Assembly (NCBI GenBank): GCA_002285055.1
Contig: NQYJ01000001.1
Coordinates: 62,001 to 126,000, forward strand
Reading direction: 5' to 3'
Length of the DNA stretch: 64,000 bases
Source: Candidatus Izimoplasma sp. ZiA1
GTDB lineage: Bacteria; Bacillota_I; Bacilli_A; Izemoplasmatales; Izemoplasmataceae
Under the pieces are notes generated by a model. The model searched no databases. It was not told the DNA's origin and saw only the letters and a list, made by a program, of their open reading frames with translations. The translations under genes were made by a program, and so were the position numbers. Shown here piece by piece: positions 18,441 to 27,806 of the stretch (positions within the stretch are counted from its first letter, which is position 1; every line of letters begins with the position of its first letter).

Positions 18441-21400
18441 TTAAGATTGGAATCCGTATTTTGAGATGTAGTCTTCACTATCATCATCTACAAGACTTTT
18501 AGCTGCTTCATTTGCTCCAGTTTCTCTGTTGATTAATTCAACATAAATACCAAGTGATTGAAGCTCTCTTGTTAATACTCTAAATGATTCTGGTAAGCTT
18601 GGTTGTGGAATACTTTTCCCATCAACAATAGCTCTAAACACTTTATTTCTTCCGATAATATCATCAGATTTTACAGTTAACATTTCTTGTAATGCGTATG
18701 CAGCACCATATGCTTCAAGTGCCCAAACTTCCATTTCTCCGAAACGTTGTCCACCATTTTGGGCTTTACCACCCATTGGCTGTTGTGTTACAAGTGTATA
18801 TGGTCCAACACTTCTTGCATGTAATTTATCATCAACCATGTGGTCAAGTTTAATCATGTACATTACACCAACACTTACACGGTTATCATATTTTTCACCA
18901 GTTTGTCCTGAATATAAAGTAGTTTTACCATCAGGAGCCATTCCAGCTTCAGCCAAAATGTCGATTAAATCATCATTCTTAACACCATCAAATACTGGAG
19001 TTGCAACATGAATACCTAGTTTCTTAGCAGCCATACCTGTATGGATTTCTAAAACCTGTCCGATATTCATACGAGAAGGTACTCCAAGTGGATTTAACAT
19101 TATATCTACTTGTGTTCCATCTTCCATATATGGCATTTCCTCAATAGGTAATATTTTAGAGATAACCCCTTTATTACCATGACGACCAGCCATTTTATCT
19201 CCTTCAGTTATCTTACGTTTCTGAACGATAAATATTCTTACTACTTCATTAACACCAGGGCTTAATTCATCACTATTTTCTCTTGAAAAATATTTAACAC
19301 TATGAATAATTCCTCCACCACCATGTGGAACTCTTAAACTAGTGTCTCGAACTTCACGAGATTTTTCACCAAAGATAGCTAATAATAATCTGTCTTCTGG
19401 AGTTGGATCAGTTTGTCCTTTAGGAGTAACTTTACCTACTAGGATATCACCCTCAAATACTTCAGCTCCAGGAATAATTATTCCCTTTTCATCTAAAAAC
19501 TTACGTCCTTCGTCTCCAACATTAGGAATCTCACGAGTAATTTCTTCTTTTCCAAGCTTTGTATCTCTTGCTTCTATTTCGTATTCTTCAATATGGATTG
19601 AAGTATAAACATCTTCTTTTACTAATCTTTCACTCATGATGATAGCATCTTCATAGTTGTAACCGTTCCATGTCATAAATGCTACTACAACATTTCTACC
19701 AAGTGACATTTCACCTTTATCCATTGAAGGACCATCGGCGATAATTTCACCTTTAACCACGGTTTCACCTAATGCTACAATTGGTGAATGATTAATACAA
19801 GTACCTTGATTACTTCGTTCAAATTTAGATAAGTCATAGTTGTCAAACTTTCCATCTTCTCTTCTAACCTTGATTACTCTTGAATCAACATACTCAACAG
19901 TTCCAGACTCAGCAGCTACTAATGTACTACCAGAATCCTGTGCTGCTTTATACTCAATACCTGTTCCTACGAAAGGAGCTTCAGGTACAAGTAAAGGTAT
20001 TGCTTGTCGTTGCATATTTGCACCCATTAAGGCACGGTTAGCATCATCATGTTCTAAGAAAGGAATACATGCAGTTGAAATTGATACGATCTGTTTTGGT
20101 GAAACGTCAATCAACTCCACTGTCTTAGCATCAAACATTCTTGTTTCTCCATTAAATCTAGCAACAACTTGTTCATGCATAAATCTTTTATCATCATCAA
20201 CAACAATATTTGCTTGCCCGATTGTATATTTTTCTTCTTCATCAGCAGTTAAGAAAATCATTTCGTCTGTTACATATGAGTGTCCATCATCATTATGATC
20301 CACTTTTAAATATGGAGTTTCCATAAATCCGTATTTATTTACTCTAACATATGAAGCTAAACTATTGATTAATCCGATATTTTGACCCTCTGGAGTTTCA
20401 ATAGGACATATTCTACCATAATGTGAGTAGTGAACATCCCTAACTTCGAACCCAGCTCTGTCCCTAGTTAAACCACCAGGTCCAAGTGCACTTATACGTC
20501 TTTTATGAGTTAATTCGTCCAACGGATTCGTTTGAGCCATAAACTGAGATAACTGACTGCTTCCAAAGAACTCTTTTAAAGATGAAGTTAATGGTCTAAT
20601 ATTAATTAAATTTTGAGGAGTAATTTCTGATGGATCTTTTGTAGACATTCTGTCTTTAACATTTTTCTCCATTTTTGTTAAACCAATTCTAAATTGATTT
20701 TTTAATAACTCACCAATTAAACGTAAACGTCTATTACCAAGATGATCAATATCATCTAATGATCCAATACCTTGGAATAAGTTTAGATAGTAACTAATAC
20801 TTGCAAGAATATCAGAAGGTACAATATGCACTCTATCTTCAAAACTATTATTACCAATTACTCTAATATTAATGTCATTATCTTCTTTATCTTTTGAAAC
20901 TACTTCTAATATTTCAACTTCTACTAATTCAAAGAATAAATTCTCGTTATCTAAAATTGATTCATATGCTTCTTTCAATCCTTTAACAAAATCTTTACCT
21001 TTTTCTTCAGTTAAAAGTTTTTCTGTTTTTCCAATAGATTTTAAATATTCTTTATAATAAACTAATGCTTCTTTGTATTCTTGTGAACGTGCAGTCTCTA
21101 ATAACTCTTCATCACTAATATGTCCAAACAACTTAACATCTTCATACTCTGCAGTTTTTAAAATATCCATTTGAGTTTCAAATTTATATTCAAGTTCATA
21201 AGCTCCAACACCAGGAATATTATGTGAGAACAAGTGTCTGTTTTCCTTTAATATTTCTAATTGAGCATTTTTAATTACTGTTTTAGTATCTAAGATAACT
21301 TCACCAGTCTCTGGATCAACTAAATCATGAGTTAATTTTTTTCCAAATACACGGTTTAGTACATCTAACTTTTTATTAATTTTATAACGTCCAACTTCTG

Positions 21401-22205
21401 CAAGGTCATATCTTTTTGCGTCAAAAAGGCGACTGATAAAGAACGATTTAGCTCCGTCAACAGTTGCTGTTTCACCTTGTCTAAGTTTTGAATACACTTC
21501 AATAATAGCATCTTCACTATCTTTAGTTGTATCTTTCTCCAATGTGTTTCTAAGTAATTCCAAATCACTAAATACTTCAATAATTTGTTTAGAACCAGAA
21601 AAACCTAACGCTCTCAATAGAGTTGTTAGTGGAATTTTTTTACTTCTGTCTAATTTAACAAATAAATTATCCTTAGAACCAATTTCATACTCTAACCAAG
21701 CACCACGTGTTGGGATTACTTGACCTAGATATTTACTTCTTAAAGTTTTTTTATCAACATCTTCACTGAAAAATACACCAGCGCTTCTAACAATCTGGCT
21801 AACGATAACACGTTCAGAACCATTAATTACAAAAGAACCTACTGGAGACATAATTGGGAAATCACCCATAAAGATTTTTTGCTCTTTAATTTCTCCTGTT
21901 TCTTTGTTAACTAATTTTACATTTACACGTAAAGGTTTAGAATATGTCATATCTTTTACTTTCGCTTCAGGAATTGTATACTTAGGCTCGTCAAACTCAT
22001 AACCATCAAACCAAAGTTCAATGTCTCCTGTAAAGTTTTCAATTGGTGAAATGTCTCTAAACAATTCATCTAATCCATAATCCAAGAACCATTGAAATGA
22101 CTCAGTTTGGACCTTAATTAGATTCGGCAAATCAATATTTGACTTAACTCTTGAGTAGTTACGTCTTTGTCTTTCTCTACCATAATTTACTAATTTATAA
22201 TTCAC
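18441..22205 (-). CDS. rpoB: RNA polymerase beta subunit
   Basis: About 1254 residues. The start is a GTG at 22205, just after GGGGTGA, giving (V/M)[16 protein letters not shown], which aligns with other RpoB starts; an earlier in-frame GTG lies inside the Shine-Dalgarno. Landmarks include the rifampicin region [17 protein letters not shown] followed by [13 protein letters not shown], and [14 protein letters not shown]. At the position equivalent to E. coli Asp516 there is Ala (about residue 557), a known rifampicin-resistance site. First gene of the rpoBC unit. Confidence 0.98.
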   Translation of the reverse strand: MNYKLVNYGRERQRRNYSRVKSNIDLPNLIKVQTESFQWFLDYGLDELFRDISPIENFTGDIELWFDGYEFDEPKYTIPEAKVKDMTYSKPLRVNVKLVNKETGEIKEQKIFMGDFPIMSPVGSFVINGSERVIVSQIVRSAGVFFSEDVDKKTLRSKYLGQVIPTRGAWLEYEIGSKDNLFVKLDRSKKIPLTTLLRALGFSGSKQIIEVFSDLELLRNTLEKDTTKDSEDAIIEVYSKLRQGETATVDGAKSFFISRLFDAKRYDLAEVGRYKINKKLDVLNRVFGKKLTHDLVDPETGEVILDTKTVIKNAQLEILKENRHLFSHNIPGVGAYELEYKFETQMDILKTAEYEDVKLFGHISDEELLETARSQEYKEALVYYKEYLKSIGKTEKLLTEEKGKDFVKGLKEAYESILDNENLFFELVEVEILEVVSKDKEDNDINIRVIGNNSFEDRVHIVPSDILASISYYLNLFQGIGSLDDIDHLGNRRLRLIGELLKNQFRIGLTKMEKNVKDRMSTKDPSEITPQNLINIRPLTSSLKEFFGSSQLSQFMAQTNPLDELTHKRRISALGPGGLTRDRAGFEVRDVHYSHYGRICPIETPEGQNIGLINSLASYVRVNKYGFMETPYLKVDHNDDGHSYVTDEMIFLTADEEEKYTIGQANIVVDDDKRFMHEQVVARFNGETRMFDAKTVELIDVSPKQIVSISTACIPFLEHDDANRALMGANMQRQAIPLLVPEAPFVGTGIEYKAAQDSGSTLVAAESGTVEYVDSRVIKVRREDGKFDNYDLSKFERSNQGTCINHSPIVALGETVVKGEIIADGPSMDKGEMSLGRNVVVAFMTWNGYNYEDAIIMSERLVKEDVYTSIHIEEYEIEARDTKLGKEEITREIPNVGDEGRKFLDEKGIIIPGAEVFEGDILVGKVTPKGQTDPTPEDRLLLAIFGEKSREVRDTSLRVPHGGGGIIHSVKYFSRENSDELSPGVNEVVRIFIVQKRKITEGDKMAGRHGNKGVISKILPIEEMPYMEDGTQVDIMLNPLGVPSRMNIGQVLEIHTGMAAKKLGIHVATPVFDGVKNDDLIDILAEAGMAPDGKTTLYSGQTGEKYDNRVSVGVMYMIKLDHMVDDKLHARSVGPYTLVTQQPMGGKAQNGGQRFGEMEVWALEAYGAAYALQEMLTVKSDDIIGRNKVFRAIVDGKSIPQPSLPESFRVLTRELQSLGIYVELINRETGANEAAKSLVDDDSEDYISKYGFQS

Positions 22206-22267
22206 AAATCTCACCCCGTTAAATTTGTTAAAATACTCTAAAAACGCAAAAAAGCGCGCTCTTCGGC

Positions 22268-22296
22268 ATTTAAATATAATACCATAACCATGTCAA
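22268..22296 (-). promoter_or_regulatory. promoter of rpoBC
   Basis: Minus-strand TTGACA (22296-22291), 17-base spacer, TTAAAT (22273-22268). The -35 is perfect, the -10 moderate. It starts just after the ybxB stop codon. Confidence 0.55.
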
Positions 22297-22304
22297 ATAG
22301 TCAA

Positions 22305-22892
22305 TTAGATTTTACATTCTATTACATAAAACCCTTTTTTTCTATTTAAGACAACAACTTGATGATATAATTCGTTTAATTTCTTAATCGCGGATTCAGC
22401 TCCATGTTTTTTATTTATAACAACATAAAGAGCTCCTGATGGTAAAAGATAATCTTTTGCATCAGTTAATAATCTATATACATTTTCTTTTCCAGTTCTT
22501 ATAGGTGGGTTAGTTATAATGTAATCATATTTTTTAGTGATATTTGTAAACCCGTCACTAAGAAATACTTCATTGTTAATCTTATATTTTTGAACATTAA
22601 TTTTTGAAAGTCTTATTGCTCTTTCATTAATATCAACCATATCAGAATTAATTTTGAACTTTTGATTTAAATAAATACCAACTGGACCGTATCCACAACC
22701 TAAATCTAAAGCTGTTTTGTTTTCTTCTAATTCTATAGTCTCTAGTAAAACCCTAGTACCTCGATCAAGATCACTCTTGGAAAAAACACCATTATCTGAC
22801 GTTAATTTTAGTGAGATACCATTAACACTAAAAGCAATCTCTGTAGGATTGCTTTTTAGTGTATCGTTATCATTAGAAAAATAATGTGACAT
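22305..22892 (-). CDS. class I SAM methyltransferase, RsmC/RlmG-like (YbxB family)
   Basis: 195 residues. The SAM-binding motif LDLGCGYGPVGIYL (about 60-73) and the catalytic NPPIR (about 118-122) are those of guanine-N2 rRNA methyltransferases. Only the C-terminal catalytic half of E. coli RsmC is represented, as in Bacillus YbxB, which lies in the same place between rplL and rpoB. Substrate is presumably rRNA but not proven. It lies after the rplL terminator; no confident promoter was found. Confidence 0.88.
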   Translation of the reverse strand: MSHYFSNDNDTLKSNPTEIAFSVNGISLKLTSDNGVFSKSDLDRGTRVLLETIELEENKTALDLGCGYGPVGIYLNQKFKINSDMVDINERAIRLSKINVQKYKINNEVFLSDGFTNITKKYDYIITNPPIRTGKENVYRLLTDAKDYLLPSGALYVVINKKHGAESAIKKLNELYHQVVVLNRKKGFYVIECKI

Positions 22893-22927
22893 TAAATCAT
22901 CTCCATTAATGACGACTAGTTTATAGT

Positions 22928-22954
22928 CAAAAACCTGAGGTTTATCCTCAGGTT
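22928..22954 (-). terminator. intrinsic terminator after rplL
   Basis: Minus-strand hairpin AACCTGAGG-ATA-AACCTCAGGTT with T5. Confidence 0.9.
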
Positions 22955-22969
22955 AATACTTTTATGGAA

Positions 22970-23335
22970 TTATTTAACAGTTACAACTGCTCCAGCTTCT
23001 TCTAATTGAGCTTTAACTTCTTCAGCTTCTTCTGGTTTGATTCCTTCTTTAACAGGTGCAGGTGCACTGTCAACTACTGCTTTAGCTTCTTTTAATCCTA
23101 ATCCAGTTAATTCTCTTACTACTTTAATAACTGCGATTTTTTTAGCTCCAGCGCTTTCTAAAATTACTGAAACTTCTGTAGGTGCTGCATCAACTGCTGC
23201 TCCTGGAGCTGCAACTGCAACTGCGCTTGGATCAACACCGAATTCTTCTTTCATCATATCAACTAATTCTTTTAATTCTAATAAAGTTTTTTCTTTTAAC
23301 GCTTCGATTATTTCGTTGTTTGCTAATTTAGCCAT
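22970..23335 (-). CDS. rplL: 50S ribosomal protein L7/L12
   Basis: 121 residues. An N-terminal dimerisation helix (about 1-33), an Ala/Val/Pro-rich hinge ([17 protein letters not shown]) and the C-terminal factor-binding domain ([14 protein letters not shown]) are all present. L12 dimers sit on L10 to form the stalk that recruits EF-Tu and EF-G. It is 15 bases after rplJ. Confidence 0.98.
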   Translation of the reverse strand: MAKLANNEIIEALKEKTLLELKELVDMMKEEFGVDPSAVAVAAPGAAVDAAPTEVSVILESAGAKKIAVIKVVRELTGLGLKEAKAVVDSAPAPVKEGIKPEEAEEVKAQLEEAGAVVTVK

Positions 23336-23350
23336 GATTTTTCCTCCTAA

Positions 23351-23857
23351 TTATTCTTGTGGACTTTCTTCTAGATTTTTCGTATGTAAGTCAATTGCGA
23401 TTGCTACTTCTTTAATTGGTTGTAATAAACCTGCTGCAATCATTGTTAACAATGTTTCTCTTGATGGTATTGTTGCGATTTGTTGGATTTTGTCGTTGTT
23501 CATGTATTCACCATCAACAACACCCACTTTTAATTCTAAAGCCTTGTTATCTTTTGCAAAATCATAAATTGTTTTTGCAGCAGATACACTGTCTTCAGTA
23601 CTGAACGCTACTGCGTTAGGTCCAACTAGAGCTTCTGACATTTCAGAAAAACCTGCTTGTTCAGCTGCTCTTCTAATAATGTTGTTTTTAATAACTTTCA
23701 GCTCGCATCCATTTTCACGAAGTTGATTTCTTAAGTTAGTCATTTGCTCTACTGTTAAACCAATATAATTAGCAATAACAATTGAGTTTGAGTTTTGCAT
23801 TTTTTCAGTTAATATTTTAACTTCTTCATTTTTTCTTTGGATTGCTTTTTCAGACAC
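23351..23857 (-). CDS. rplJ: 50S ribosomal protein L10
   Basis: 168 residues. The start is GTG, eight bases after AGGAGG. The N-terminal rRNA-binding part (ANYIGLTVEQMTNLRNQLRENG) and the C-terminal helix that binds L12 are present. The gene has a 172-base upstream region containing an L10 leader with an attenuator, so its expression is expected to be autoregulated by L10(L12)4. Confidence 0.97.
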   Translation of the reverse strand: MSEKAIQRKNEEVKILTEKMQNSNSIVIANYIGLTVEQMTNLRNQLRENGCELKVIKNNIIRRAAEQAGFSEMSEALVGPNAVAFSTEDSVSAAKTIYDFAKDNKALELKVGVVDGEYMNNDKIQQIATIPSRETLLTMIAAGLLQPIKEVAIAIDLHTKNLEESPQE

Positions 23858-23890
23858 TATTCCACCTCCTGAAGTGTTAGTTTTATCAAA

Positions 23891-23994
23891 TAAAAATTCC
23901 TCCGATGTCTATGACAAAAGAGGAATATTACATTCATAAATATCTCTTATTGTCTCGTTAGGTTATTAAGCATAAAGCACCTAAGTCTTAGATC
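23891..23994 (-). ncRNA. L10 ribosomal protein leader with attenuator hairpin
   Basis: The minus strand reads CTAAGACTTAGGTG, then CTTAATAACCTAACGAGA, matching the conserved arms of the L10 leader that mimics the L10 site of 23S rRNA. Downstream a hairpin ATTCCTC/GAGGAAT with TTTTTATTT (23926-23891) looks like the terminator arm. Location directly before rplJ supports the call. Confidence 0.75.
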
Positions 23995-24029
23995 AAAGTA
24001 TTTTTATTATTCTGAATATCTTATGTAGC

Positions 24030-24716
24030 CTAGATTGAGTCTATATCGACTTTAATTCCAGGACCCATAGTTGTTGCGATAGATACGTTTTGAACGTATA
24101 CACCTTTAACTGTTGCTGGTTTGATTCTAAGTAATGTATCAGTCATAGATTTTAAGTTTTCTAATAATTTAGCGTTATCAAATGATACTTTACCAATTGT
24201 AACATGAATATTTCCAACTTTGTCTACTCTGTATTCTACTTTACCTGCTTTAATATCATTAATTGCTTTAGTTACATCCATTGTAACTGTTCCTGTTTTA
24301 GGATTAGGCATTAAACCTTTTGGTCCTAAAGTACGTCCAAGTTTACCAACTTGAGCCATCATATCAGGTGTTGCAACTACAGTATCAAAGTCGAACCATC
24401 CTTGTAAAACTTTGTTTACTAAATCTTGTTCTCCTACAAAGTCTGCTCCTGCTTCTTCTGCCTCTTTTGCCTTTTCACCTTTAGCGAATACTAAAACTTT
24501 TTTAGTCTTCCCTGTACCATGTGGTAGTACAACTGCACCACGTAAATTTTGTTCAGCTTTACGCGGGTCTAAGTTTAAGCGAACTGCAAGTTCAACTGAA
24601 GCATCAAACTTCTCAAAAGATACTTTTTTTAGTAATTCAATAGCTTCTGTAGCGTTGTATCTTTTAGTAGTTTCTACTAATTCTGCTGCTGCTTTGAATT
24701 TCTTACCTTTAGCCAT
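24030..24716 (-). CDS. rplA: 50S ribosomal protein L1
   Basis: 228 residues from [14 protein letters not shown]; the start at 24716 has TTTAGGAGG upstream, and the open frame before it is leader sequence. The conserved [13 protein letters not shown] and [16 protein letters not shown] motifs contact the mobile L1 stalk of 23S rRNA. L1 also represses its own operon in many bacteria. It is 74 bases after rplK. Confidence 0.98.
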   Translation of the reverse strand: MAKGKKFKAAAELVETTKRYNATEAIELLKKVSFEKFDASVELAVRLNLDPRKAEQNLRGAVVLPHGTGKTKKVLVFAKGEKAKEAEEAGADFVGEQDLVNKVLQGWFDFDTVVATPDMMAQVGKLGRTLGPKGLMPNPKTGTVTMDVTKAINDIKAGKVEYRVDKVGNIHVTIGKVSFDNAKLLENLKSMTDTLLRIKPATVKGVYVQNVSIATTMGPGIKVDIDSI

Positions 24717-24735
24717 ATCTCTTTTACCTCCTAAA

Positions 24736-24762
24736 TGTGGTCTAACGGAATCTCCTCCCACA
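24736..24762 (-). promoter_or_regulatory. possible second L1-binding site upstream of rplA
   Basis: The minus strand reads GTGGGAGGA, a short GGA/TCC stem, then CCACA, so GUGG/CCAC closes an asymmetric loop as in the L1 site of 23S rRNA. The 3' side of the loop (GUUAGA) fits less well than the rplK site. Confidence 0.4.
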
Positions 24763-24790
24763 ATTAGTTGTATATAAACAACTAAGTGCT

Positions 24791-25216
24791 TTAGTCTTCG
24801 ATCGTGATTCCCATGTTTCTTGCAGATCCTGCAATAATTTTCATTGCCGCTTCAACGTCATTTGCGTTTAAGTCAGGCATTTTAGTTTCAGCAACTTGAC
24901 GTAATTGTTCACGTGTGATGCTTGCAACTTTTTCTTTTTTTGCGTTACTAGAACCCTTTGAAATACCAGCTGCTTTTTTCAATAAGTCGCTTGCTGGTGG
25001 AGTTTTAGTTACAAATGTAAAACTTCTGTCATCATAAACAGTAATTACAACTGGTATAACACTACCCATTTGTTCGCGAGTTTGTTCATTAAATTTTGTA
25101 CAGAACTCTTGAATATTAACACCGGCTTGTCCTAATGCTGGACCTACTGGTGGAGCTGGATTAGCCTTCCCTGCTGGAATTTGTAACTTAACTTGAGTCT
25201 TAATTTCTTTAGCCAC
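24791..25216 (-). CDS. rplK: 50S ribosomal protein L11
   Basis: 141 residues, the normal L11 length, from GTG at 25216 placed by AGGAGG eight bases upstream (an earlier in-frame GTG overlaps that site). [22 protein letters not shown] is the conserved N-terminal domain; the C-terminal domain binds the GTPase-associated centre of 23S rRNA. First gene of rplK-rplA, preceded by a promoter and a probable L1 site. Confidence 0.98.
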   Translation of the reverse strand: MAKEIKTQVKLQIPAGKANPAPPVGPALGQAGVNIQEFCTKFNEQTREQMGSVIPVVITVYDDRSFTFVTKTPPASDLLKKAAGISKGSSNAKKEKVASITREQLRQVAETKMPDLNANDVEAAMKIIAGSARNMGITIED

Positions 25217-25242
25217 GATAGACACCTCCTTGTATTCGTGAT

Positions 25243-25271
25243 GTGGTAATCAGATTTTTCAATCCTCCCAC
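25243..25271 (-). promoter_or_regulatory. L1-binding mRNA element in the rplK leader
   Basis: The 29-base element folds as GUGG, internal GAG, GAUU-GAAA-AAUC tetraloop stem, internal UGAUUA, CCAC. GUGGGAGG plus UGA..UACCAC also flanks the L1 site of E. coli 23S rRNA, so this is a target mimic. L1 autoregulation through such an element is known in several phyla. Confidence 0.65.
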
Positions 25272-25273
25272 TC

Positions 25274-25310
25274 AAAAAAAATAGCACGGCATATAACAAT
25301 GCCACGCTAT
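25274..25310 (-). terminator. intrinsic terminator after nusG
   Basis: Minus-strand hairpin ATAGCGTGGCAT/ATGCCGTGCTAT (two G-U pairs), then T8. Its 5' arm overlaps the -10 box of the rplK promoter. Confidence 0.85.
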
Positions 25311-25338
25311 TATACTATAATAATATAGTTAATGTCAA
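25309..25338 (-). promoter_or_regulatory. promoter of rplK-rplA
   Basis: Minus-strand TTGACA (25338-25333), 18-base spacer, TATAAT (25314-25309); both hexamers perfect. Confidence 0.85.
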
Positions 25339-25346
25339 GAAATAGT

Positions 25347-25883
25347 TTATTGTTTCTCGATATCTTCAAATCCTAATTCTAGCTGTGTTTGACGTCCAAA
25401 CATATCTACTAAAACTTTGATTTCTGCTTTTTCCATATCAATTGAATCTACTGTTCCAATTTGGTTTGCAAATGGTCCAGTAACTACTCTTACTTTTTCT
25501 CCAACTTCAACATCTAGTTTTGGAGTCTCAAGTAAACCACATTTTTTTAATATAGGTAAAATTTCTTCAGGGGGTACTGGAACCGGTTTAGTTCCTCCAC
25601 CACTACTTCCTAAAAATCCTGTAACACCCGGTGTGTTACGAATAACAAACCATGAATCATCTGTAACAATCATCTCTAAAAATACATAACCTGGATACAT
25701 CTTAACCATTTTTTCTTTTGTTGTACCATCGGCTTTTTTCTCAATTCTTAATTCTTCAGGTATCATTACTTGAAAGATTAAATCCTCCATTTGCATAGAC
25801 TCAATACGTCTTTCTAAGTTTACTTGAACAGAATTTTCAAATCCTGAATATGTTTGAACAACATACCATCTTCTGTCACTCAT
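25347..25883 (-). CDS. nusG: transcription termination/antitermination factor NusG
   Basis: 178 residues. An NGN domain (RRWYVVQTYSGFENSVQ; MYPGYVFLEM) is followed by a KOW domain (VGEKVRVVTGPFANQIGTV). NusG binds the RNA polymerase clamp and links transcription to translation. It lies 3 bases after secE in rpmG-secE-nusG and is followed by a terminator. Confidence 0.98.
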   Translation of the reverse strand: MSDRRWYVVQTYSGFENSVQVNLERRIESMQMEDLIFQVMIPEELRIEKKADGTTKEKMVKMYPGYVFLEMIVTDDSWFVIRNTPGVTGFLGSSGGGTKPVPVPPEEILPILKKCGLLETPKLDVEVGEKVRVVTGPFANQIGTVDSIDMEKAEIKVLVDMFGRQTQLELGFEDIEKQ

Positions 25884-25886
25884 TTT

Positions 25887-26315
25887 CTAAACGCCCAAAC
25901 TATTAAGATATTTGAATACTGGTCTAAATACAAAATCATAAAGCATAAATGTCAATGATAAAAAGATAATGAACCCAAATACTCTTGCACTATGGTTAGC
26001 AATAATTTTTCCAGTTGGCCAAGAAACTTTTTTCATCTCTGAAATACTTGGAACAAAGAATGGATAAATTGCCATTAAGAATGCTACAGAACCTAAAACA
26101 ACTACAAATATTTCAAATATTTTGATTTTAGTAGCGTTATCGAAGATCCATAAATCAGTATTATTAATTCTAATGATATCTCCTTGTAGTAGATATACTC
26201 CCATTATTAATACAAATAAACCTAATGCACCTAATAGGAATTTTTCAAATGGATAATCTTTTTTTAGGATATCCATAACTTTACTTGATTGCTGTTTCTT
26301 AATTTTCTCTGCCAT
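25887..26315 (-). CDS. secE: preprotein translocase subunit SecE, three-helix form
   Basis: 142 residues, more than twice the about 60 of Bacillus SecE. The essential amphipathic helix EMKKVSWPTGK (93-103) precedes a membrane helix at about 112-130. Two additional hydrophobic segments at about 25-44 and 66-88 precede it, as in E. coli SecE. SecE clamps SecY. Position between rpmG and nusG confirms identity. Confidence 0.93.
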   Translation of the reverse strand: MAEKIKKQQSSKVMDILKKDYPFEKFLLGALGLFVLIMGVYLLQGDIIRINNTDLWIFDNATKIKIFEIFVVVLGSVAFLMAIYPFFVPSISEMKKVSWPTGKIIANHSARVFGFIIFLSLTFMLYDFVFRPVFKYLNSLGV

Positions 26316-26327
26316 TATTAATCTCTC

Positions 26328-26474
26328 CTATTTACTTTCTTTATGAATTGTGTGTTTTTCACAACGTTTACAATACTTTTTAATTTCTAAACGTTCTTTA
26401 TCATCATTATTCTTATATGTTGTGTAATTTCTAGATAAACACTCTTCACATATTAATATTATTTTTTTTCTCAT
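26328..26474 (-). CDS. rpmG: 50S ribosomal protein L33
   Basis: 48 residues beginning [20 protein letters not shown]. Four cysteines (9, 12, 35, 38) form a zinc ribbon, so this is the zinc-containing C+ form. Missing from length-filtered gene calls because it is short, but the ATG, weak upstream purine stretch and position before secE are as expected. It sits directly after a good promoter. Confidence 0.95.
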   Translation of the reverse strand: MRKKIILICEECLSRNYTTYKNNDDKERLEIKKYCKRCEKHTIHKESK

Positions 26475-26501
26475 ATTATCTCATCTCTCTTGCAAATATA
26501 T

Positions 26502-26530
26502 AATTTAGCAAAAATAAAAGTCTTTGTCAA
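26502..26530 (-). promoter_or_regulatory. promoter of rpmG-secE-nusG
   Basis: Minus-strand TTGACA (26530-26525), 17-base spacer, TAAATT (26507-26502). The -35 box begins right behind the stop codon of the sigma-factor gene. Confidence 0.7.
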
Positions 26531-26531
26531 G

Positions 26532-27074
26532 TTAGTCTTGAAAATGGGCTTTTATCTTGGCTTTTGACCGATGTATTGTATTGTAAACAAATTTATCCTC
26601 TAATGCAAGCTTATTACAAATAAACTTAACACTATAGTTTTTTATCTCTCTTAATACAAATACCTCTAGTTCTTTTTTTGTCAAAATGCTCTTTATCTCT
26701 TTAAGTAGTATATCATAATAATGCGAATTAGCGAATACATTATGGTTAGATTCATATATATAGTTTATGTTTTCACTAAATATATCACTTCTTCTTTTCA
26801 TTTTATTAATATAGGTCATAAATTTTCTTTCTAAGTTTTGTTCGAAATACCTGGTAAATGTTTTATTATATTTGTCATCAAATTTCTTAATTGAGTTAAA
26901 AAGAATCATTTGACCTTCTTGAAACATGTCCTCATAAACATAATAGAGGTTAAACTTAAATATTTTTTTAGAAATTAGCTTAGAGTATTTATCAAACATT
27001 AAATTGATGGCGTCATTATTACCTTCTTTAATTAAGGCAATAATTTCAAAATCATTATAACGTTGATATTCCAA
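26532..27074 (-). CDS. sigH: sigma-70 family factor, SigH-like by position
   Basis: 180 residues. Sigma region 2 lies at about 10-95 (NDAINLMFDKYSKLI; YEDMFQEGQMILFNSIKKFD) and region 4 helix-turn-helix at about 127-178 (LTKKELEVFVLREIKNYSVK). There is no region 1.1 or 3, so it is an alternative factor. It occupies the Bacillus sigH slot between rlmB and rpmG (yacP is missing). Start is TTG after GAGGGTGA, 4 bases from the rlmB stop. It is smaller and more divergent than Bacillus SigH, so its regulon cannot be inferred. Confidence 0.7.
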   Translation of the reverse strand: MEYQRYNDFEIIALIKEGNNDAINLMFDKYSKLISKKIFKFNLYYVYEDMFQEGQMILFNSIKKFDDKYNKTFTRYFEQNLERKFMTYINKMKRRSDIFSENINYIYESNHNVFANSHYYDILLKEIKSILTKKELEVFVLREIKNYSVKFICNKLALEDKFVYNTIHRSKAKIKAHFQD

Positions 27075-27078
27075 CTAA

Positions 27079-27783
27079 TCACCCTCTTCTATTATATATA
27101 TCATATATTACTAATGCAGCACTTACACTAGCATTTAAACTATTTACATGACCTGTCATAGGTATTTTAACAACAAAATCACAATTATCTTTTACAAGTC
27201 TTCCAATACCTTTCCCTTCGTTTCCAATTACTAAAGCAATATTCATGTTAGGATCAATGTCATGAATTGTTTGGGTTCCTTCAGCATCGGTTCCAACTAC
27301 CCAGAAACCTTCTTTCTTTAGTTTCTTGATTGTTTGAGTTAAGTTTGTTACTTGTACAACATTTACATATTCTATTGCGCCAGTTGACACTTTAGCAACA
27401 GTTTGATTTAACTGGACACTTCTATTCTTAGGAATTATAACTGCATCCACATCAAATGCATCAGCACTTCTTAATATTGCCCCTAGATTGTGTGGATCTT
27501 CAAGTGAATCGAGAATAACCACTAACTTGTTACCCTCTCTTGCGATAATTTTATCTAAATCTTTATATTCGTAGTCGTTTACTAAAGCACCCACACCTTG
27601 ATTGTTGCTTGGTAACAACTCTTTAATCGCTTTTTTATTTAATTCTTTATACTTAATATTATTTTTAGTAGCAAACTCAATGATTTCATCATTAGTTTTT
27701 TCAAGTATATAAATCTCGTAGATCTTTCTTCCAGCTTTTATAGCCTCAATAACAGTGTTCTTTCCTGTGATGATTAAAGACAT
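27079..27783 (-). CDS. rlmB: 23S rRNA (guanosine-2'-O)-methyltransferase, TrmH/SpoU family
   Basis: 234 residues. An N-terminal L30e-like substrate-binding domain (about 1-75) precedes a SPOUT knot domain with LDSLEDPHNLGAILRSADAF, VIGNEGKGI and IPMTGHVNSLNASVS. It methylates a guanosine in the peptidyl-transferase region of 23S rRNA. The ATG at 27783 follows AAGGAGTGATAGA; the frame is open for 11 codons upstream but without a ribosome-binding site. It precedes the sigma-factor gene. Confidence 0.92.
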   Translation of the reverse strand: MSLIITGKNTVIEAIKAGRKIYEIYILEKTNDEIIEFATKNNIKYKELNKKAIKELLPSNNQGVGALVNDYEYKDLDKIIAREGNKLVVILDSLEDPHNLGAILRSADAFDVDAVIIPKNRSVQLNQTVAKVSTGAIEYVNVVQVTNLTQTIKKLKKEGFWVVGTDAEGTQTIHDIDPNMNIALVIGNEGKGIGRLVKDNCDFVVKIPMTGHVNSLNASVSAALVIYDIYNRRG

Positions 27784-27806
27784 TCTATCACTCCTTAATT
27801 TAGTAT

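Noticed and set aside
19840-20298. 152-codon plus-strand frame antisense to rpoB
   Set aside because: Ser/Thr/Ile-rich antisense translation typical of AT-rich coding DNA; no ribosome-binding site or recognisable domain.
22240-22262. GCGCGC-TTTTTT-GCG motif upstream of rpoB as a terminator
   Set aside because: The possible stem is only three or four base pairs and lies just inside the rpoB leader.
23037-23567. 176-codon plus-strand frame across rplL and rplJ
   Set aside because: Antisense of two certain ribosomal genes and their intergenic region; no promoter or Shine-Dalgarno.
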